DNA of 64,000 bases, from the NCBI RefSeq assembly GCF_009755265.1, contig NZ_WPOO01000003.1, positions 119,408 to 183,407 on the forward strand. Reading direction: 5' to 3'. This DNA comes from Adlercreutzia rubneri (GTDB lineage: Bacteria; Actinomycetota; Coriobacteriia; Coriobacteriales; Eggerthellaceae). Of the stretch, positions 50,808-60,306 are shown piece after piece; position 1 is the stretch's first letter; each line of letters opens with the position of its first letter. A program made the translations under genes and the position numbers. The notes below the pieces were generated by a model, which was given only the letters and a program-made list of their open reading frames with translations, was not told the DNA's origin and ran no database searches.

Positions 50808-53123
50808 CTATTTCTCCGGGATGTGCTCGGCCAGAAGCGCCATCAGCTCGTGGATGTTCAGCGGCTTGGTGGTCAGCGCTGTCATGCCGGCGTCGCGGGC
50901 GCGGCGCTGGCCCTCCTCGAAGGCGTCGGCCGTCTCGGCGATGATGGGCAGCGTGGCCGCGTCCGGTCGATCCAGGGCGCGAATCTCGCGGGTGGCCTCG
51001 TCGCCGTCCATGCGGGGCATGCGCATGTCCATGAGCACGGCGTCGTAGTAGAACGGCTCCACCGAGGCCACCTTGCGCACGGCCGCATCGCCGTCGCGGG
51101 CCTCTTCGGGCTTAAAGCCGTAATCTTTAAGGATCTCCACCAGAATCTCGCGGGACAGATCGTCGTCGTCCACCACGAGCACCTTGCACCCGGTAAAGTC
51201 GCGCTGGCACCGCTCGGCCGCCTCGGCCTTCTCGCGGGCCTCGGCCAGATCGTCGGCGTCGGCCACGCGCAAAGGCAGCGTGATCGCGAACGTCGAGCCG
51301 CGGCCCACGACGCTTTCCACCGCTATCTCGCCGCCCATAAGGTCGACGAGACTCTTGGTGATGGTCATGCCCAGGCCCGTGCCCTCGGTCTTGTTGGCAT
51401 AGCCGAGGCCATCGCGCTCGAAGGGCAAAAAGATTCGATCGAGGAATTCCGGCGTCATGCCGCAGCCGGTGTCGCTTACCGTCATCCGGTAGGAGCCGAA
51501 ACCGCGGGGCGCGTCGGGAAGCTCGGTGAGCGTCACGGTGACGAGTCCCCCAGCGGGCGTGAACTTCACCGCATTGCCCACGGTGTTCACGAGGATCTGG
51601 TTCAGGCGCAAGGGATCAGTGACCACCTGCGGATGGGCCAGGCTGTCCACGTCGATGGTCAGATCGATGCCGACGGCCTCCGCCTTCTCGTCGAACATGT
51701 CCTGCACCTCGATCACGGCATCCGGCAGGCTGACGATGTCCTCGTTGAAGGACATCTTGCCGCTCTCGATGCGGCTCACATCCAGAATGTCGTTCACCAG
51801 GCTCAGCAAGTGGTCGCTGGACAACATGATCTTGCGCAGGCAGTCGCGCACGCGATCAGTGTCGTTCAGGTGATCCAGCGCGATAGACGCGAAGCCCGAG
51901 ATGGAATTCATGGGCGTGCGGAAATCGTGGGACATGTTGGTGAGGAAGGTCGATTTCGCCTGGCTCGCATGCTCGGCCAGATCGAGCGCATTCTGCAGCG
52001 CCACCTTCTGGCGCAGCTGCTCGCGCATCTCGCCGGTGACGTTGCGGGCGGCCAAGATGACCTTCGAGTCGCGCTGGGGCAGACGGATGATGCGCAGCTC
52101 CACGTACTGCTCCTCGTCGCCGAACAGCCGCCGATAGCCCACGGAGAAATCAGTCTCCCCCGCCTCCAGCCGACGCCACAAGGCCTCGCCGCCGATTTCC
52201 GCGCGCACCCGGGCACGGTCCTCGACTACCACGAAGGTGTCGACGTAGCGCTCCATGGCGGCGGGATAATCGCCCTCCGCGACACTGGCCAGGGCGAATT
52301 CCGCCGTCGTGTCCTCGCCGCGCCGGTATACCTCAAGCTCCTGCGTCTCCAAATCGACCAAGTACAGCGCGAAGTTCTCCGCTCCCAAGCTGTCGATGAC
52401 ATCGATGTACTGCTCGCTGCGCTCCTCCGCCAACTTCGTGCGTGTGAAATCCTCCAGAAAGCCGAAGGCGAATCGCTCGGAGCGGTCGGTATGATCGAGG
52501 CTCATGCGCAGCCACCGGCCGTTGGGAAGGCGCCCCTCCTGATAGAAGGCCTCGCGTCGCTCGAGGAAGGCCTCCATCTTCTGGCGCACCTCTTCGCTCA
52601 AGGTACTGCCGAAGGTGAGGCCGACGAACTCGGTCAGGCTGATATAGTTGCTGTCCACGCCGCTTTGCTCGCGGGCCTGCTCCGTCAAAAGCATCTGGCG
52701 GTAGCGCATGTCGTAGAAGAACAGGCCGGCGGCGGCCTTCTCCATGGAACGCTGAGCGGGCAGGATCCAGTCCGTCACATCGTGGATGGTGAACCCGCAC
52801 AGCCCCTCGGAAATGGGGAACACCTCGGCGCGGAAGAACTGCTGGAGCATCTCGGAGGGTGCCTCGAACTCCGAAGCGCGGCCCTTGTACGCCGCCTCGT
52901 AGAAGTGGTCGAGCCAGATGGGATCGCCGCCCCATAGGGCGTAGGCCTCCTCGCCGAGCAGGTCCTCCGCCACATGCCCGGTCAGAGAGGCCGCCGCGGC
53001 GTTGATATAGCGATAGGCGAAATCATAGGGACGCCCCCGATCGTCAAGCAGCACTTCGGCGACACCGAAAGGCAGCGTGCTGCAGCCAAATGTCGTCTCC
53101 CAGGCTCTCAACAGTTCATCCAC
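50808..53123 (-). CDS. Hybrid sensor histidine kinase / response regulator
   Basis: A 771-residue cytoplasmic-looking protein with no clear membrane segment. Two PAS-like regions (residues 15-110 and about 245-350) precede HisKA with the phospho-His in NMSHDFRTPMN near residue 405. HATPase follows with N-, G1- and G2-boxes (NAVKFTPAGG, DTGCGM, GTGLGM). A receiver domain completes it (VLVVDDDDLS, VLMDMRMPRMDG). It could feed a separate output protein; none is adjacent. ATG 53123 lies after AGGGGAG. The stop is 2 bases from the shared terminator. Confidence 0.92.
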   Translation of the reverse strand: MDELLRAWETTFGCSTLPFGVAEVLLDDRGRPYDFAYRYINAAAASLTGHVAEDLLGEEAYALWGGDPIWLDHFYEAAYKGRASEFEAPSEMLQQFFRAEVFPISEGLCGFTIHDVTDWILPAQRSMEKAAAGLFFYDMRYRQMLLTEQAREQSGVDSNYISLTEFVGLTFGSTLSEEVRQKMEAFLERREAFYQEGRLPNGRWLRMSLDHTDRSERFAFGFLEDFTRTKLAEERSEQYIDVIDSLGAENFALYLVDLETQELEVYRRGEDTTAEFALASVAEGDYPAAMERYVDTFVVVEDRARVRAEIGGEALWRRLEAGETDFSVGYRRLFGDEEQYVELRIIRLPQRDSKVILAARNVTGEMREQLRQKVALQNALDLAEHASQAKSTFLTNMSHDFRTPMNSISGFASIALDHLNDTDRVRDCLRKIMLSSDHLLSLVNDILDVSRIESGKMSFNEDIVSLPDAVIEVQDMFDEKAEAVGIDLTIDVDSLAHPQVVTDPLRLNQILVNTVGNAVKFTPAGGLVTVTLTELPDAPRGFGSYRMTVSDTGCGMTPEFLDRIFLPFERDGLGYANKTEGTGLGMTITKSLVDLMGGEIAVESVVGRGSTFAITLPLRVADADDLAEAREKAEAAERCQRDFTGCKVLVVDDDDLSREILVEILKDYGFKPEEARDGDAAVRKVASVEPFYYDAVLMDMRMPRMDGDEATREIRALDRPDAATLPIIAETADAFEEGQRRARDAGMTALTTKPLNIHELMALLAEHIPEK

Positions 53124-53273
53124 GGCAAAACTCCCCTTGACAGGTTTGTTGAAAAAATCCCATACGTTGCACTATTACAGTGTACCACTTTCTGAGCCAA
53201 AAGGTCATTTTATAGGAAATCTTACCCGTATAAAGATGGTTTCGCAAAATTCCCTTTCTTTGGTCACGTGCAC

Positions 53274-53305
53274 AAAAAGGCCCTCCGCAACTGGCGAAGG
53301 ACCTT
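53274..53305 (-). terminator. Terminator of the small lipoprotein gene
   Basis: On the minus strand AAGGTCCTTCGC pairs with GCGGAGGGCCTT (two G:U pairs) and is followed by TTTTTG, 38 bases after the lipoprotein stop. Confidence 0.75.
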
Positions 53306-53342
53306 ACGATGGTCGTTATTGACAGACGTTTCAGCAGGTTGT

Positions 53343-53798
53343 CTAAGCCTCTGGCTCGGCTGCCTGGTTCTCGTCGCGCTGAACCTCGCTGGCCGCAGGC
53401 GGAATCTCGCCGCGCTTGAAGCGCATGACGTCGCCGTCCTGCTGCATCACGAGCTCCTCGCCTTCGAGCGTCGCCTCAGCCGAGCTGCCGTCGAAGGTGA
53501 GTTCCACCGTGGTGGCGTCCTTGGCGGTCCAGGAGCCGTCCATGTTGGTGCCCAGCACGCTGAGCACGGCAGAACCGCCCTCGTTCAATTGCAGGTAAAC
53601 GGAAAGTCCCATCTCCTGGGCCTGGGCCAGCGTCTCCTCGGTGGCCTCCTGGCCATCGACGGTGCCACTCGTCAAAATCCAATCCCCCTGGAAGTTCGCG
53701 GCATCGTTGCCCGCCGGCGCACCGGCACATCCTGCCAGCGCCACGCACAGCGCGAAGGCGCATGCTGCCGCCCCGATGATCTTCGCCTTAAGCTTCAT
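53343..53798 (-). CDS. Small secreted lipoprotein of unknown function
   Basis: A 151-residue protein with a signal peptide ending in lipobox ALAGC (Cys near residue 24). A mature domain of about 100 residues follows, with alternating beta strands: NFQGDWILTSG near the start and MRFKRG near the end. The pattern of a W, a strand-turn-strand and a terminal KR resembles small lipocalin-like lipoproteins of Actinobacteria. The tail is acidic and disordered. The start follows AAGGAGCGGG. Function unknown. Confidence 0.75.
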   Translation of the reverse strand: MKLKAKIIGAAACAFALCVALAGCAGAPAGNDAANFQGDWILTSGTVDGQEATEETLAQAQEMGLSVYLQLNEGGSAVLSVLGTNMDGSWTAKDATTVELTFDGSSAEATLEGEELVMQQDGDVMRFKRGEIPPAASEVQRDENQAAEPEA

Positions 53799-53991
53799 TC
53801 CCGCTCCTTTGATCGCATTCTTCGACGCCCATCGCGTCCCTTGCAGCCAGCGCGGTCATCTTATACGTAAGCGGCAGCATCAGCAATACTCATCTCCCAT
53901 ACGTTGGGCAACTGAGAAGAAGGGCTTTCACATCGCCCGCTCGTCTGCTATGGTGGCCCCAATCAGCGAAGAGCGCACCGAAGGAGACCTC

Positions 53992-54510
53992 ATGGGAGAC
54001 TACGCCAACCGGGTGTTCGCCGTCGTGCGGCGCATACCGCGCGGAAAGGTGGCCACCTACGGACAGGTGGCACGGCTCATCGGCGCCCCGCGCACGGCGC
54101 GCTACGTCGGTTATGCCCTGCACGCCAACCCAGAGCCCGGCACCGATCCGGGCTGCATCCCCTGCCATCGGGTCGTATTCAAGGACGGACGCATGGCCAC
54201 CGGTTTCGCGTTCGGAGGCCCCGACGAGCAGCGAGGCATGCTCGCCGCCGAGGGGATCGCCTTCGACGAAGAGGGCCGCGTGCTCATGGAAGAGTTCCAG
54301 TGGGACGGCCGTCCGGAAAGCGCAGGGGCGCCAGGAAATGCACACGTGACCGGCGACTCGGGCGCGGCCGACACCGCCGATGCGACCGATTACCCCACCG
54401 CGCCGCCCCCGGACTTCGACTGGGAAGCCGAACTGGCCGAGCACCCGCTGCACCATTGCGAGACCTGCGCCGCGCCGCGCCCCGACTGCAAAAAGGAACG
54501 CCACGCCTAG
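53992..54510 (+). CDS. MGMT-type alkyltransferase with Cys-rich tail
   Basis: A 172-residue protein. The first 100 residues form the DNA-binding/active-site domain of O6-alkylguanine-DNA alkyltransferase: VFAVVRRIPRGKVATYGQVA, the HTH, then the acceptor site IPCHRVV with Cys, so this is a transferase and not an ATL (PWHR). The N-terminal ribonuclease-like domain of Ada/Ogt is missing. A linker of about 50 residues leads to HHCETCAAPRPDC, a possible metal site not usual for the family. ATG 53992 follows AAGGAG. Confidence 0.85.
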   Translation: MGDYANRVFAVVRRIPRGKVATYGQVARLIGAPRTARYVGYALHANPEPGTDPGCIPCHRVVFKDGRMATGFAFGGPDEQRGMLAAEGIAFDEEGRVLMEEFQWDGRPESAGAPGNAHVTGDSGAADTADATDYPTAPPPDFDWEAELAEHPLHHCETCAAPRPDCKKERHA

Positions 54511-54718
54511 GTTCCCATTCGTTCCGAGGCGGGCGCCGGTGCGCACATTCGCCATTTGGCAACGGGTCTCCCCTGGCTCGATGACCGTTTCCTGCCAAAA
54601 GGTGCCACCGCGCCCGGCGCGGATTACCATGGGTCTTCGGAACCGCCGACTCCTTCGCCTTCCCGAAAGAACTGACGGCATCCCGTCGCACATCCCAACG
54701 CACCAAGGAGGCGTCATC

Positions 54719-55036
54719 ATGGAAGATAAAGAGTTGCTCGAGAAGATCATTGCGAAGCAGAGCGTCATCATTCCGGCCATGGAAAAGACCGGCGAGACGA
54801 AGGACATCCCCGAGAAGTTGCGCCACGCCATGGCCGCGGCCGAGGAATGGGCCGACGTCATCGAGAAGAAAGAGGGCCGCGACAAGGAAGCCCGTCGCTG
54901 GCCGGTGAAGCAGTTCGCCGAAGAGGCCCACGAGCACATCGCCCTGTTCGATCACGAGACGCGCCAGCAGATCCAAGAGTACTGCGAGCTGGTGGCCCGC
55001 CTCCCCTACGATGACGACGCCCCGCTCGGGGTGTAG
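54719..55036 (+). CDS. Small charged helical protein of unknown function
   Basis: A 105-residue, mostly helical, Glu/Lys-rich protein with no signal peptide or membrane segment. ATG 54719 follows AAGGAGGCGTCATC. A 207-base gap precedes it with no visible gene. It faces hypB, which ends 31 bases on. No known domain recognised. Confidence 0.6.
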   Translation: MEDKELLEKIIAKQSVIIPAMEKTGETKDIPEKLRHAMAAAEEWADVIEKKEGRDKEARRWPVKQFAEEAHEHIALFDHETRQQIQEYCELVARLPYDDDAPLGV

Positions 55037-55067
55037 GGCGCATCTGCAAGAACTCCATCAAGCTGCC

Positions 55068-55748
55068 TTAACCCTGCACCTTCTCGGCGCGCTGGGCTTG
55101 CATCCAGTCGGCGAGCTCGGCCATGCCCTCGCCGGTGCGGGCGCTCGTGACGAAGATGTCGAGCGCGGGGTTCAGGAGGCGCGCCTGCTCTTTCAGGCGA
55201 TCCATGTCGAAGTCCTCGTTCAAGGGCAGGTAATCGCATTTCGTGACGATGAGCGCGTCCACGGCGGCGAACATGGGCGGGTACTTCATGACCTTGTCCC
55301 AGCCCTCGGGCACCGACAGCAGCATGACGCGGGTGTGGGCGCCGGTGTCGAAGTCGGCCGGGCACACGAGGTTGCCGATGTTCTCAAGGAACAGGTAGTC
55401 GAAGCGATCGCCGTCGAAGGCCTCGAAGGCCATGGTGACCATGCCCATCTCCACATGGCACACCCCGCGGGTGTTCAGCTCCACGGAGGCGACGCCGGCC
55501 TCCTTGATCTTGAGGGCATCCACGTCGGATTCCAGGTCGGCCTCGATGACGCCGAGGGCCTCGACGCCCCGGGCACGCAGCTCGCGGATGAGCGCGAGCA
55601 AAAGCGTCGTCTTGCCGGCGCCCGGGCTCGCCATGACGTCCACGAAGAACGTGCCCTCCTGGGCGCGCGCCGCGCGGAAGGCGTCGGCCGCCTCGTCGTT
55701 GGCCGCCAGGATGTTCTTCTTCACTTCGATGACGCGCGTCTGATCCAT
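55068..55748 (-). CDS. hypB: Hydrogenase/urease nickel incorporation GTPase HypB
   Basis: A 226-residue SIMIBI-class GTPase that drives nickel insertion into [NiFe] hydrogenase. P-loop is MASPGAGKTTLL, switch region EADLESDVDA, metal site GVCHVEM (the conserved Cys-His), NIGNLVCPADFD, and base motif IVTKCDYL. No His-rich N-terminus. The start follows GAAGGAGGC. It is solitary: hypA and hydrogenase genes are not in the window, so its client enzyme is encoded elsewhere. Confidence 0.95.
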   Translation of the reverse strand: MDQTRVIEVKKNILAANDEAADAFRAARAQEGTFFVDVMASPGAGKTTLLLALIRELRARGVEALGVIEADLESDVDALKIKEAGVASVELNTRGVCHVEMGMVTMAFEAFDGDRFDYLFLENIGNLVCPADFDTGAHTRVMLLSVPEGWDKVMKYPPMFAAVDALIVTKCDYLPLNEDFDMDRLKEQARLLNPALDIFVTSARTGEGMAELADWMQAQRAEKVQG

Positions 55749-56094
55749 GATGCCTCCTTCGCCGGCGCCGAGCCCTGCCGCCCGGCGCCTTCCAAATACT
55801 GTTCAGTTCCATAGTAACGGGCGCAGCGCCCTTTGGGCAATGCAGAAAGGGAATCGGCTATGCGGATTGCCGAATGCGCATCGCCGCGTTCGCGCATGGG
55901 CAAGCAAGCGCGCGGATTACCTGGAAAACCATGGATATCGCAGCCGATGGAGCGCTTCGGGACGATCGGCATTGCGTTTTTGAGAGCGCGACGGGTTGCC
56001 CGCCGGCGCCGCTTCCTGTAGCCTTGTGCCTGAAAGGAGCGCGGGGCGAGCCTTTCCCCGAAGCCTTCCCTTTAAGACACTCGCCTCCCCTGCC
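55749..56094. other. Intergenic region, no gene seen
   Basis: 346 bases between divergent hypB and the PAP2 gene. A short GGGCGCAGCGCCC palindrome near 55820 lies close to the hypB promoter side. I see no other structured element or convincing coding frame. Confidence 0.5.
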
Positions 56095-56643
56095 GTGAAC
56101 GAACTTGCCATCCTGGATGCCATCCAGCTCATCCACACACCCTGGCTCGACGCCCTTGTTGCCGCCTATACGAGCACGAGCGACGTCGGCCAGATTTGGA
56201 TCCTGCTCGGCATCGTGCTCGCCATCATTCCAAAGACGCGCAAGCTGGGCGCGGCCGTCCTCGTCGCCGTTCTCATCGGCGCCATTGTCACGAGCGGCAT
56301 TCTAAAGCCCCTGATCATGCGCCCGCGACCGTGCGACGTGAACCCGCTCGTGCCCATGATCGTCGATCGGCCCCACGGCTCGTCGTTTCCCTCCGGGCAC
56401 GCTACCGCCGCCTTCGCCGCGTTCGGGGCGCTGCTTTTCTCGAAGGGGCCCAAACCTCTTGTCATCGTCGTCGGCATCGGCGCGGTGCTCATGGCGCTCA
56501 CGCGGCTGTACTGCTACGTGCACTACCCCACCGATGTGCTGGCGGGGACCGTCGTCGGGCTGCTCGCGGGATTCGCCGCCGCCAAAATCGTCGAAGCGGC
56601 AAGCCGCAAACTTCAGGAACGGCGATCGCAATCGCACACTTAG
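56095..56643 (+). CDS. PAP2-family membrane phosphatase
   Basis: A 182-residue integral membrane protein with five or six hydrophobic segments. The three phosphatase motifs are KPLIMRPRP, SFPSGHATA and RLYCYVHYPTDVLAG, holding the catalytic His residues and Arg/Lys. Members dephosphorylate undecaprenyl pyrophosphate or other lipid phosphates. The start is tentative: GTG 56095 has no good ribosome site, and a well-formed AAAGGAG (56033-56039) has no in-frame start at the right distance. Confidence 0.82.
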   Translation: MNELAILDAIQLIHTPWLDALVAAYTSTSDVGQIWILLGIVLAIIPKTRKLGAAVLVAVLIGAIVTSGILKPLIMRPRPCDVNPLVPMIVDRPHGSSFPSGHATAAFAAFGALLFSKGPKPLVIVVGIGAVLMALTRLYCYVHYPTDVLAGTVVGLLAGFAAAKIVEAASRKLQERRSQSHT

Positions 56644-56694
56644 GCGCCGACGCGCGAAACGGGCACGCGAGGAATCACCTTGAGACCGAAGCCC

Positions 56695-57150
56695 CTATCC
56701 CTCTCGCACCTTCCCGGTCACGGGGCAGGTGATATACCCGTCGCGATGAAAGTAGTGCACGAGGAAGCCCACGCCGGCAAGCGCGAGCGCGATGCCGAGA
56801 CCGGTGTAGAAGAAGGCGATGAACCAACCCGGCACCAGATGGAAGGAGCGCAGGGCGATGCCGCCGCCCATCATGACGGCCATAATGAGGTAGCCGCGCA
56901 CATCGAAGAACTTCAGCACGTGCATCTTCTCCTCGCCGTAGCTGCGGATGCGGGCGGCATGCTTGCCCACCAGCTTGGAGAACATCATGTGGAAGACGAC
57001 GAAGGTGGCGGGGATGCCGATGAGCAGAAGCCACGGGTTGCCGTTGCCGGCCGCGATGGCCTCGATGCCCATGCGGGCGACTTGGCTTCCAGCGATGAGC
57101 CACACGGCCGCCGCGATGAGCAGCAGGTACTTCGAGCGAACTTTGAACAT
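56695..57150 (-). CDS. Four-helix membrane protein of unknown function
   Basis: A 151-residue protein with four hydrophobic segments (KYLLLIAAAVWLIAGS, LLLIGIPATFVVFHMMF, GYLIMAVMMGGGIAL and FFYTGLGIALALAG). It ends with YITCPVTGKVREG. ATG 57150 follows AAAGGAAAA. No named family recognised; similar short proteins accompany membrane metabolism genes in Coriobacteriia. Confidence 0.7.
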   Translation of the reverse strand: MFKVRSKYLLLIAAAVWLIAGSQVARMGIEAIAAGNGNPWLLLIGIPATFVVFHMMFSKLVGKHAARIRSYGEEKMHVLKFFDVRGYLIMAVMMGGGIALRSFHLVPGWFIAFFYTGLGIALALAGVGFLVHYFHRDGYITCPVTGKVREG

Positions 57151-57409
57151 GGCGAGTTTTCCTTTGGCTGAATGCCGCTGCGACGCGCTCGTCTCTTTTC
57201 GGCGCGGGCACCGCGCGGCCACTAGTTTTTCCTGGGCACCATAGCACCCGCGCCCGCCCACTTCCATAAGGCACATGGTCTCGACAGCAAAATTTCAACT
57301 TGCGGAAACCTTATAGGGGCCACACGCATCCGCGTCAGTCGAAATGCGATGCGGGGCAGCAGTTCGGCCCGATCCCCGCGTATTCTGCGATGGCCAATTC
57401 TGGCAAGTT

Positions 57410-58606
57410 CTAGACGAGCGGCTCGATGTAGGCGATCGGCGCGACCACGACGCGGCCGCAGTGCGCAGGGCCATCTCCGGCGGTAAGACCCGGCTTCGGC
57501 ACGATCATCGTGGCGGTGAGGTCGGCGCGCACGACATCTTTCGCCGCGCGGCCCATCTGGGCCGAAAGCCCGCTCGGCACGTCGGCGGCCACCACGAACG
57601 TGCCTCGGTCGCGGGCAGCGTTGAGAGCGCGGATCCAGCCGTCGAAGGGCGCCTTCACCGTCTCGTGGGCGAACCCAGTGCCCAAAAGGGCATCGATGGC
57701 GAGCGAGGCGCCGTTAAGCAGGGCCGACACCTCCGCGTCCGTCGGCGCGAGAACCACCTGGCTGTGCGCGCTCAGGGACGCCGTCGCCCGCAGGGCGGCC
57801 GCGCGAGCCGGCTCGGCCGTAAGCGCCGCGGGCTCCACCGCTGTCACGAGACAGACGGGAATGCCCCAGCGGTCCAGGTACTCCCCGGCCACCCAGCCGT
57901 CGCCGCCGTTGTTGCCGCTGCCGCAGAGGATGACTATTTCCTTCGCGCCTTCCATCCCTTCCAGCGCCTTACACGCCTCGAAGGCGAGGAAGCGGCCGGC
58001 GCGGCGCATGAGCGCGTCGAGCGGCGTGCCCGCCTCCGCGATGGCCCGCTCGAGCGCCACCACCTGGGACACCTCAAGCACGGGAGGCTTAAAGGGGGTC
58101 GTCGCATCGGCTACGGGACGATAGGCTTCCACAAGCCGCGGCAGAGACCAGGCCGCGTTGGCCGGGCTCGGCGAGGGCAGCACCTCGGCGGCCAAGCCAC
58201 TGGCAGCCTCGCATAGCTTCGCGTAGTAGCGCCCCGCCGCCGCACCCGTGCAGAACACCCGGCGCACCGGCGCCTTTTCCAAAACGCGCGACAGATCGTT
58301 GGGGTGGGGGTTGGCGATGGAGGCGTCCGAGGCGCCCCGGATGTCGCAGCTTTCCAGCACGTCCCACAGCGCGATGTGATGGCGCAGCAGCAGATCGGCG
58401 CGCTCGGCGTTGTCCTCGGGCACCGGCTCGTCGAACAGCGCAGCGAGCACGCGCCAGAACCGGTTCTGCGGATGCCCGTAGAAAAACGCCGCCTCGCGCG
58501 ATTTCGGCGAGGGCATCGTGCCCAGCACGAGCACCTCCGAGCGCTCGTCAAACACCGGCGGAATACCGTGCTCGATGTGCTGCAGCGGCTGGGCGCAATC
58601 TTTCAT
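57410..58606 (-). CDS. Fusion of hypoxanthine-DNA glycosylase and NAD(P)HX epimerase (YjeF_N)
   Basis: A 398-residue two-domain protein. Residues 1-165 match the uracil-DNA-glycosylase-like hypoxanthine/deoxyinosine glycosylase family: VLGTMPSPKSREAAFFYGHP, NRFWRVLAALF, HIALWDVLESCDI and FCTGAAAGRYY. Residues 180-398 are an NAD(P)H-hydrate epimerase domain: LCGSGNNGGDGWVAGEYL, AIDALLGTGF and VAADVPSGL. The dehydratase domain that often accompanies YjeF_N is absent. The frame is continuous, and the start follows AAAGGGAGG. One domain removes deaminated adenine from DNA; the other repairs damaged NAD(P)H. Confidence 0.9.
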   Translation of the reverse strand: MKDCAQPLQHIEHGIPPVFDERSEVLVLGTMPSPKSREAAFFYGHPQNRFWRVLAALFDEPVPEDNAERADLLLRHHIALWDVLESCDIRGASDASIANPHPNDLSRVLEKAPVRRVFCTGAAAGRYYAKLCEAASGLAAEVLPSPSPANAAWSLPRLVEAYRPVADATTPFKPPVLEVSQVVALERAIAEAGTPLDALMRRAGRFLAFEACKALEGMEGAKEIVILCGSGNNGGDGWVAGEYLDRWGIPVCLVTAVEPAALTAEPARAAALRATASLSAHSQVVLAPTDAEVSALLNGASLAIDALLGTGFAHETVKAPFDGWIRALNAARDRGTFVVAADVPSGLSAQMGRAAKDVVRADLTATMIVPKPGLTAGDGPAHCGRVVVAPIAYIEPLV

Positions 58607-58674
58607 GGCAGCCTCCCTTTGCTCCTCGCGCGATGGCCCCGGCGAGACGCGAACGGCCGCTTGCGCCCGACTCC

Positions 58675-59802
58675 TTAGGTGAGCAGAAACGACGCCGCGA
58701 TGAATCCCGCGATCACCAGAGCGAAGCCTACCACAAAAGCCCACGCTGCGGGGCGCCCCAAATTGATCGTCCAGCCGATACCGAAGCGCTCAGGCAGAAA
58801 CAGCGCCGGGTCGTCGGGGTTCACGTAGAAGATGCCACCCTTCCAATACCGGTCGTTGTCGCGCGGCATGGCGCCGCCGCGCCCGTCGGCGCTCACCCGG
58901 GCGAGCAGGCGGCTGCCGTTCTGGCCGTACACGAGACTCACCGCGGTGCTCGCCACCAGTATGACCGCCACCACGACCCCGATGGGCACGAGAGCCTGGG
59001 CCATGGAAAGCACGCCGAGAAACGTCAGCTGGATAACGGGCCCCAGCAAGCTCACGAGCAGACCCATGCCGACGAGCATCACGCTCTGAGCGCGGGCGAA
59101 CATGCCGTAGGCCCAGGCGCTCGCCGCCGGCATGGCGGGGTCGCTGCCCTTCTTCGACCGCAAAATCATCCAATGGGCCACCGTGAGGCACACGGCGATG
59201 AGCACCACGAACAGCACCGGAAACGCGACGATGCCCGACGATTTGTCGGCCCACTCGGTCACCTTCCCCGCCAAATCCATGTGCAGCGGCACCTTGTCGG
59301 GCATGGCGGGATAGCCCACGATACCCATGGTCAGCGTAATGAGAATCACGGGCACATACAGCAGACCCCACGCAAGGGAAAGAGGCTTCGGGAAGGGCTC
59401 GTCGCCGACGAATCCCGCGCTGCGGCGCCCCTCGGCCACCCAGCCTTGGGCCTTCTTGTATCGCTGCACCTTTGCGCGGAAGTACAGCATGAGGCCATAG
59501 CCGCCAAGGCACAGAACGAGGGCGGCGGCCACCAGCGCCGCGACGAAAGCGTGCTCAGGGTCGAGCGCCAGGGCCGCCGCGCACGCAATCGTCGCCGCCG
59601 CCGTAAGCGCCAGCATGATCGCAAGATAGGTGCGTTTCAGGCGGCGCAGATAAGGATCGGCCGCCGCGTCGTCGGGTACGGTGACGGCGAAGCACTCGCG
59701 CTTCGGCATGAGGTAGGGCGTGAGCGCCATGGTCACGCCCATCAAGGGAACGACCAGGGTCAGAAGCCCGAGAAGCAGAAGCATGGGGGTCGTCGCGCTC
59801 AT
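58675..59802 (-). CDS. DUF1648/DUF5808 membrane protein
   Basis: A 375-residue membrane protein with about eight hydrophobic segments. The middle holds MPDKVPLHMDLAGK, typical of DUF1648, and the end holds YWKGGIFYVNPDD then FGIGWTINLG, typical of DUF5808. Its ATG overlaps the GntR stop (ATGA), so the two are cotranslated. This pairing with a YtrA-type GntR regulator is common in Gram-positive bacteria and usually answers cell-envelope stress; the molecular role is unknown. Confidence 0.88.
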   Translation of the reverse strand: MSATTPMLLLLGLLTLVVPLMGVTMALTPYLMPKRECFAVTVPDDAAADPYLRRLKRTYLAIMLALTAAATIACAAALALDPEHAFVAALVAAALVLCLGGYGLMLYFRAKVQRYKKAQGWVAEGRRSAGFVGDEPFPKPLSLAWGLLYVPVILITLTMGIVGYPAMPDKVPLHMDLAGKVTEWADKSSGIVAFPVLFVVLIAVCLTVAHWMILRSKKGSDPAMPAASAWAYGMFARAQSVMLVGMGLLVSLLGPVIQLTFLGVLSMAQALVPIGVVVAVILVASTAVSLVYGQNGSRLLARVSADGRGGAMPRDNDRYWKGGIFYVNPDDPALFLPERFGIGWTINLGRPAAWAFVVGFALVIAGFIAASFLLT

Positions 59803-60287
59803 TGGGGGGCCATCGCCTTCCCTGCACCCTGCGCCGAAGAAGCGTCGGCGGCCTTCCGCTTTTGCGCCGGACGCGGGGCGGCCTCGGCATCTTCCATCAC
59901 CCCGTAGGCGCGGGCGGCCTGAGCGGCGGCCGCTTCCAGAAACTGGCCGCGCGCGCCGCCCCGGGCTCGGAAGGCCAGGGCCAGCTTGAAGAGGTCATCC
60001 TCCATCTTCACTTGGGCCGATGCGTCGGCGTCGGCGCGATCGGCGGCGGCCGGATCGGCGATCACCGCCCCGGCGCGACCGCGCATGCGCACGTAGCCCT
60101 CGTCGCGCAGCACCGCGTAGGCCTTGTTCACCGTGTGCAGGTTGATGCCCAAGTCGCTCGCCAGAGAGCGCACCGAGGGCAGCGACTGGCCCGGCTCCAG
60201 CTGCCCGGTGGCGATGCCGGCCACAATCTGGTTGCGTATCTGCAGGTAGAGCGGCTCGGCGGCCGCGGCGTCGACGGCGATGAGCAT
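59799..60287 (-). CDS. GntR-family regulator, YtrA subfamily
   Basis: A 162-residue regulator with an N-terminal winged HTH (PLYLQIRNQIVAGIATGQL, LPSVRSLASDLGINLHTVNKAY) and a short helical C-terminus instead of a large ligand domain, as in YtrA. ATG 60287 follows AAAGGACG. It is first in an operon with the DUF1648/DUF5808 gene and possibly the fusion gene 68 bases further. Two palindromes overlap its own promoter, so it is probably an autorepressor. Confidence 0.92.
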   Translation of the reverse strand: MLIAVDAAAAEPLYLQIRNQIVAGIATGQLEPGQSLPSVRSLASDLGINLHTVNKAYAVLRDEGYVRMRGRAGAVIADPAAADRADADASAQVKMEDDLFKLALAFRARGGARGQFLEAAAAQAARAYGVMEDAEAAPRPAQKRKAADASSAQGAGKAMAPQ

Positions 60288-60306
60288 GGGGGCGTCCTTT
60301 CCGAGC

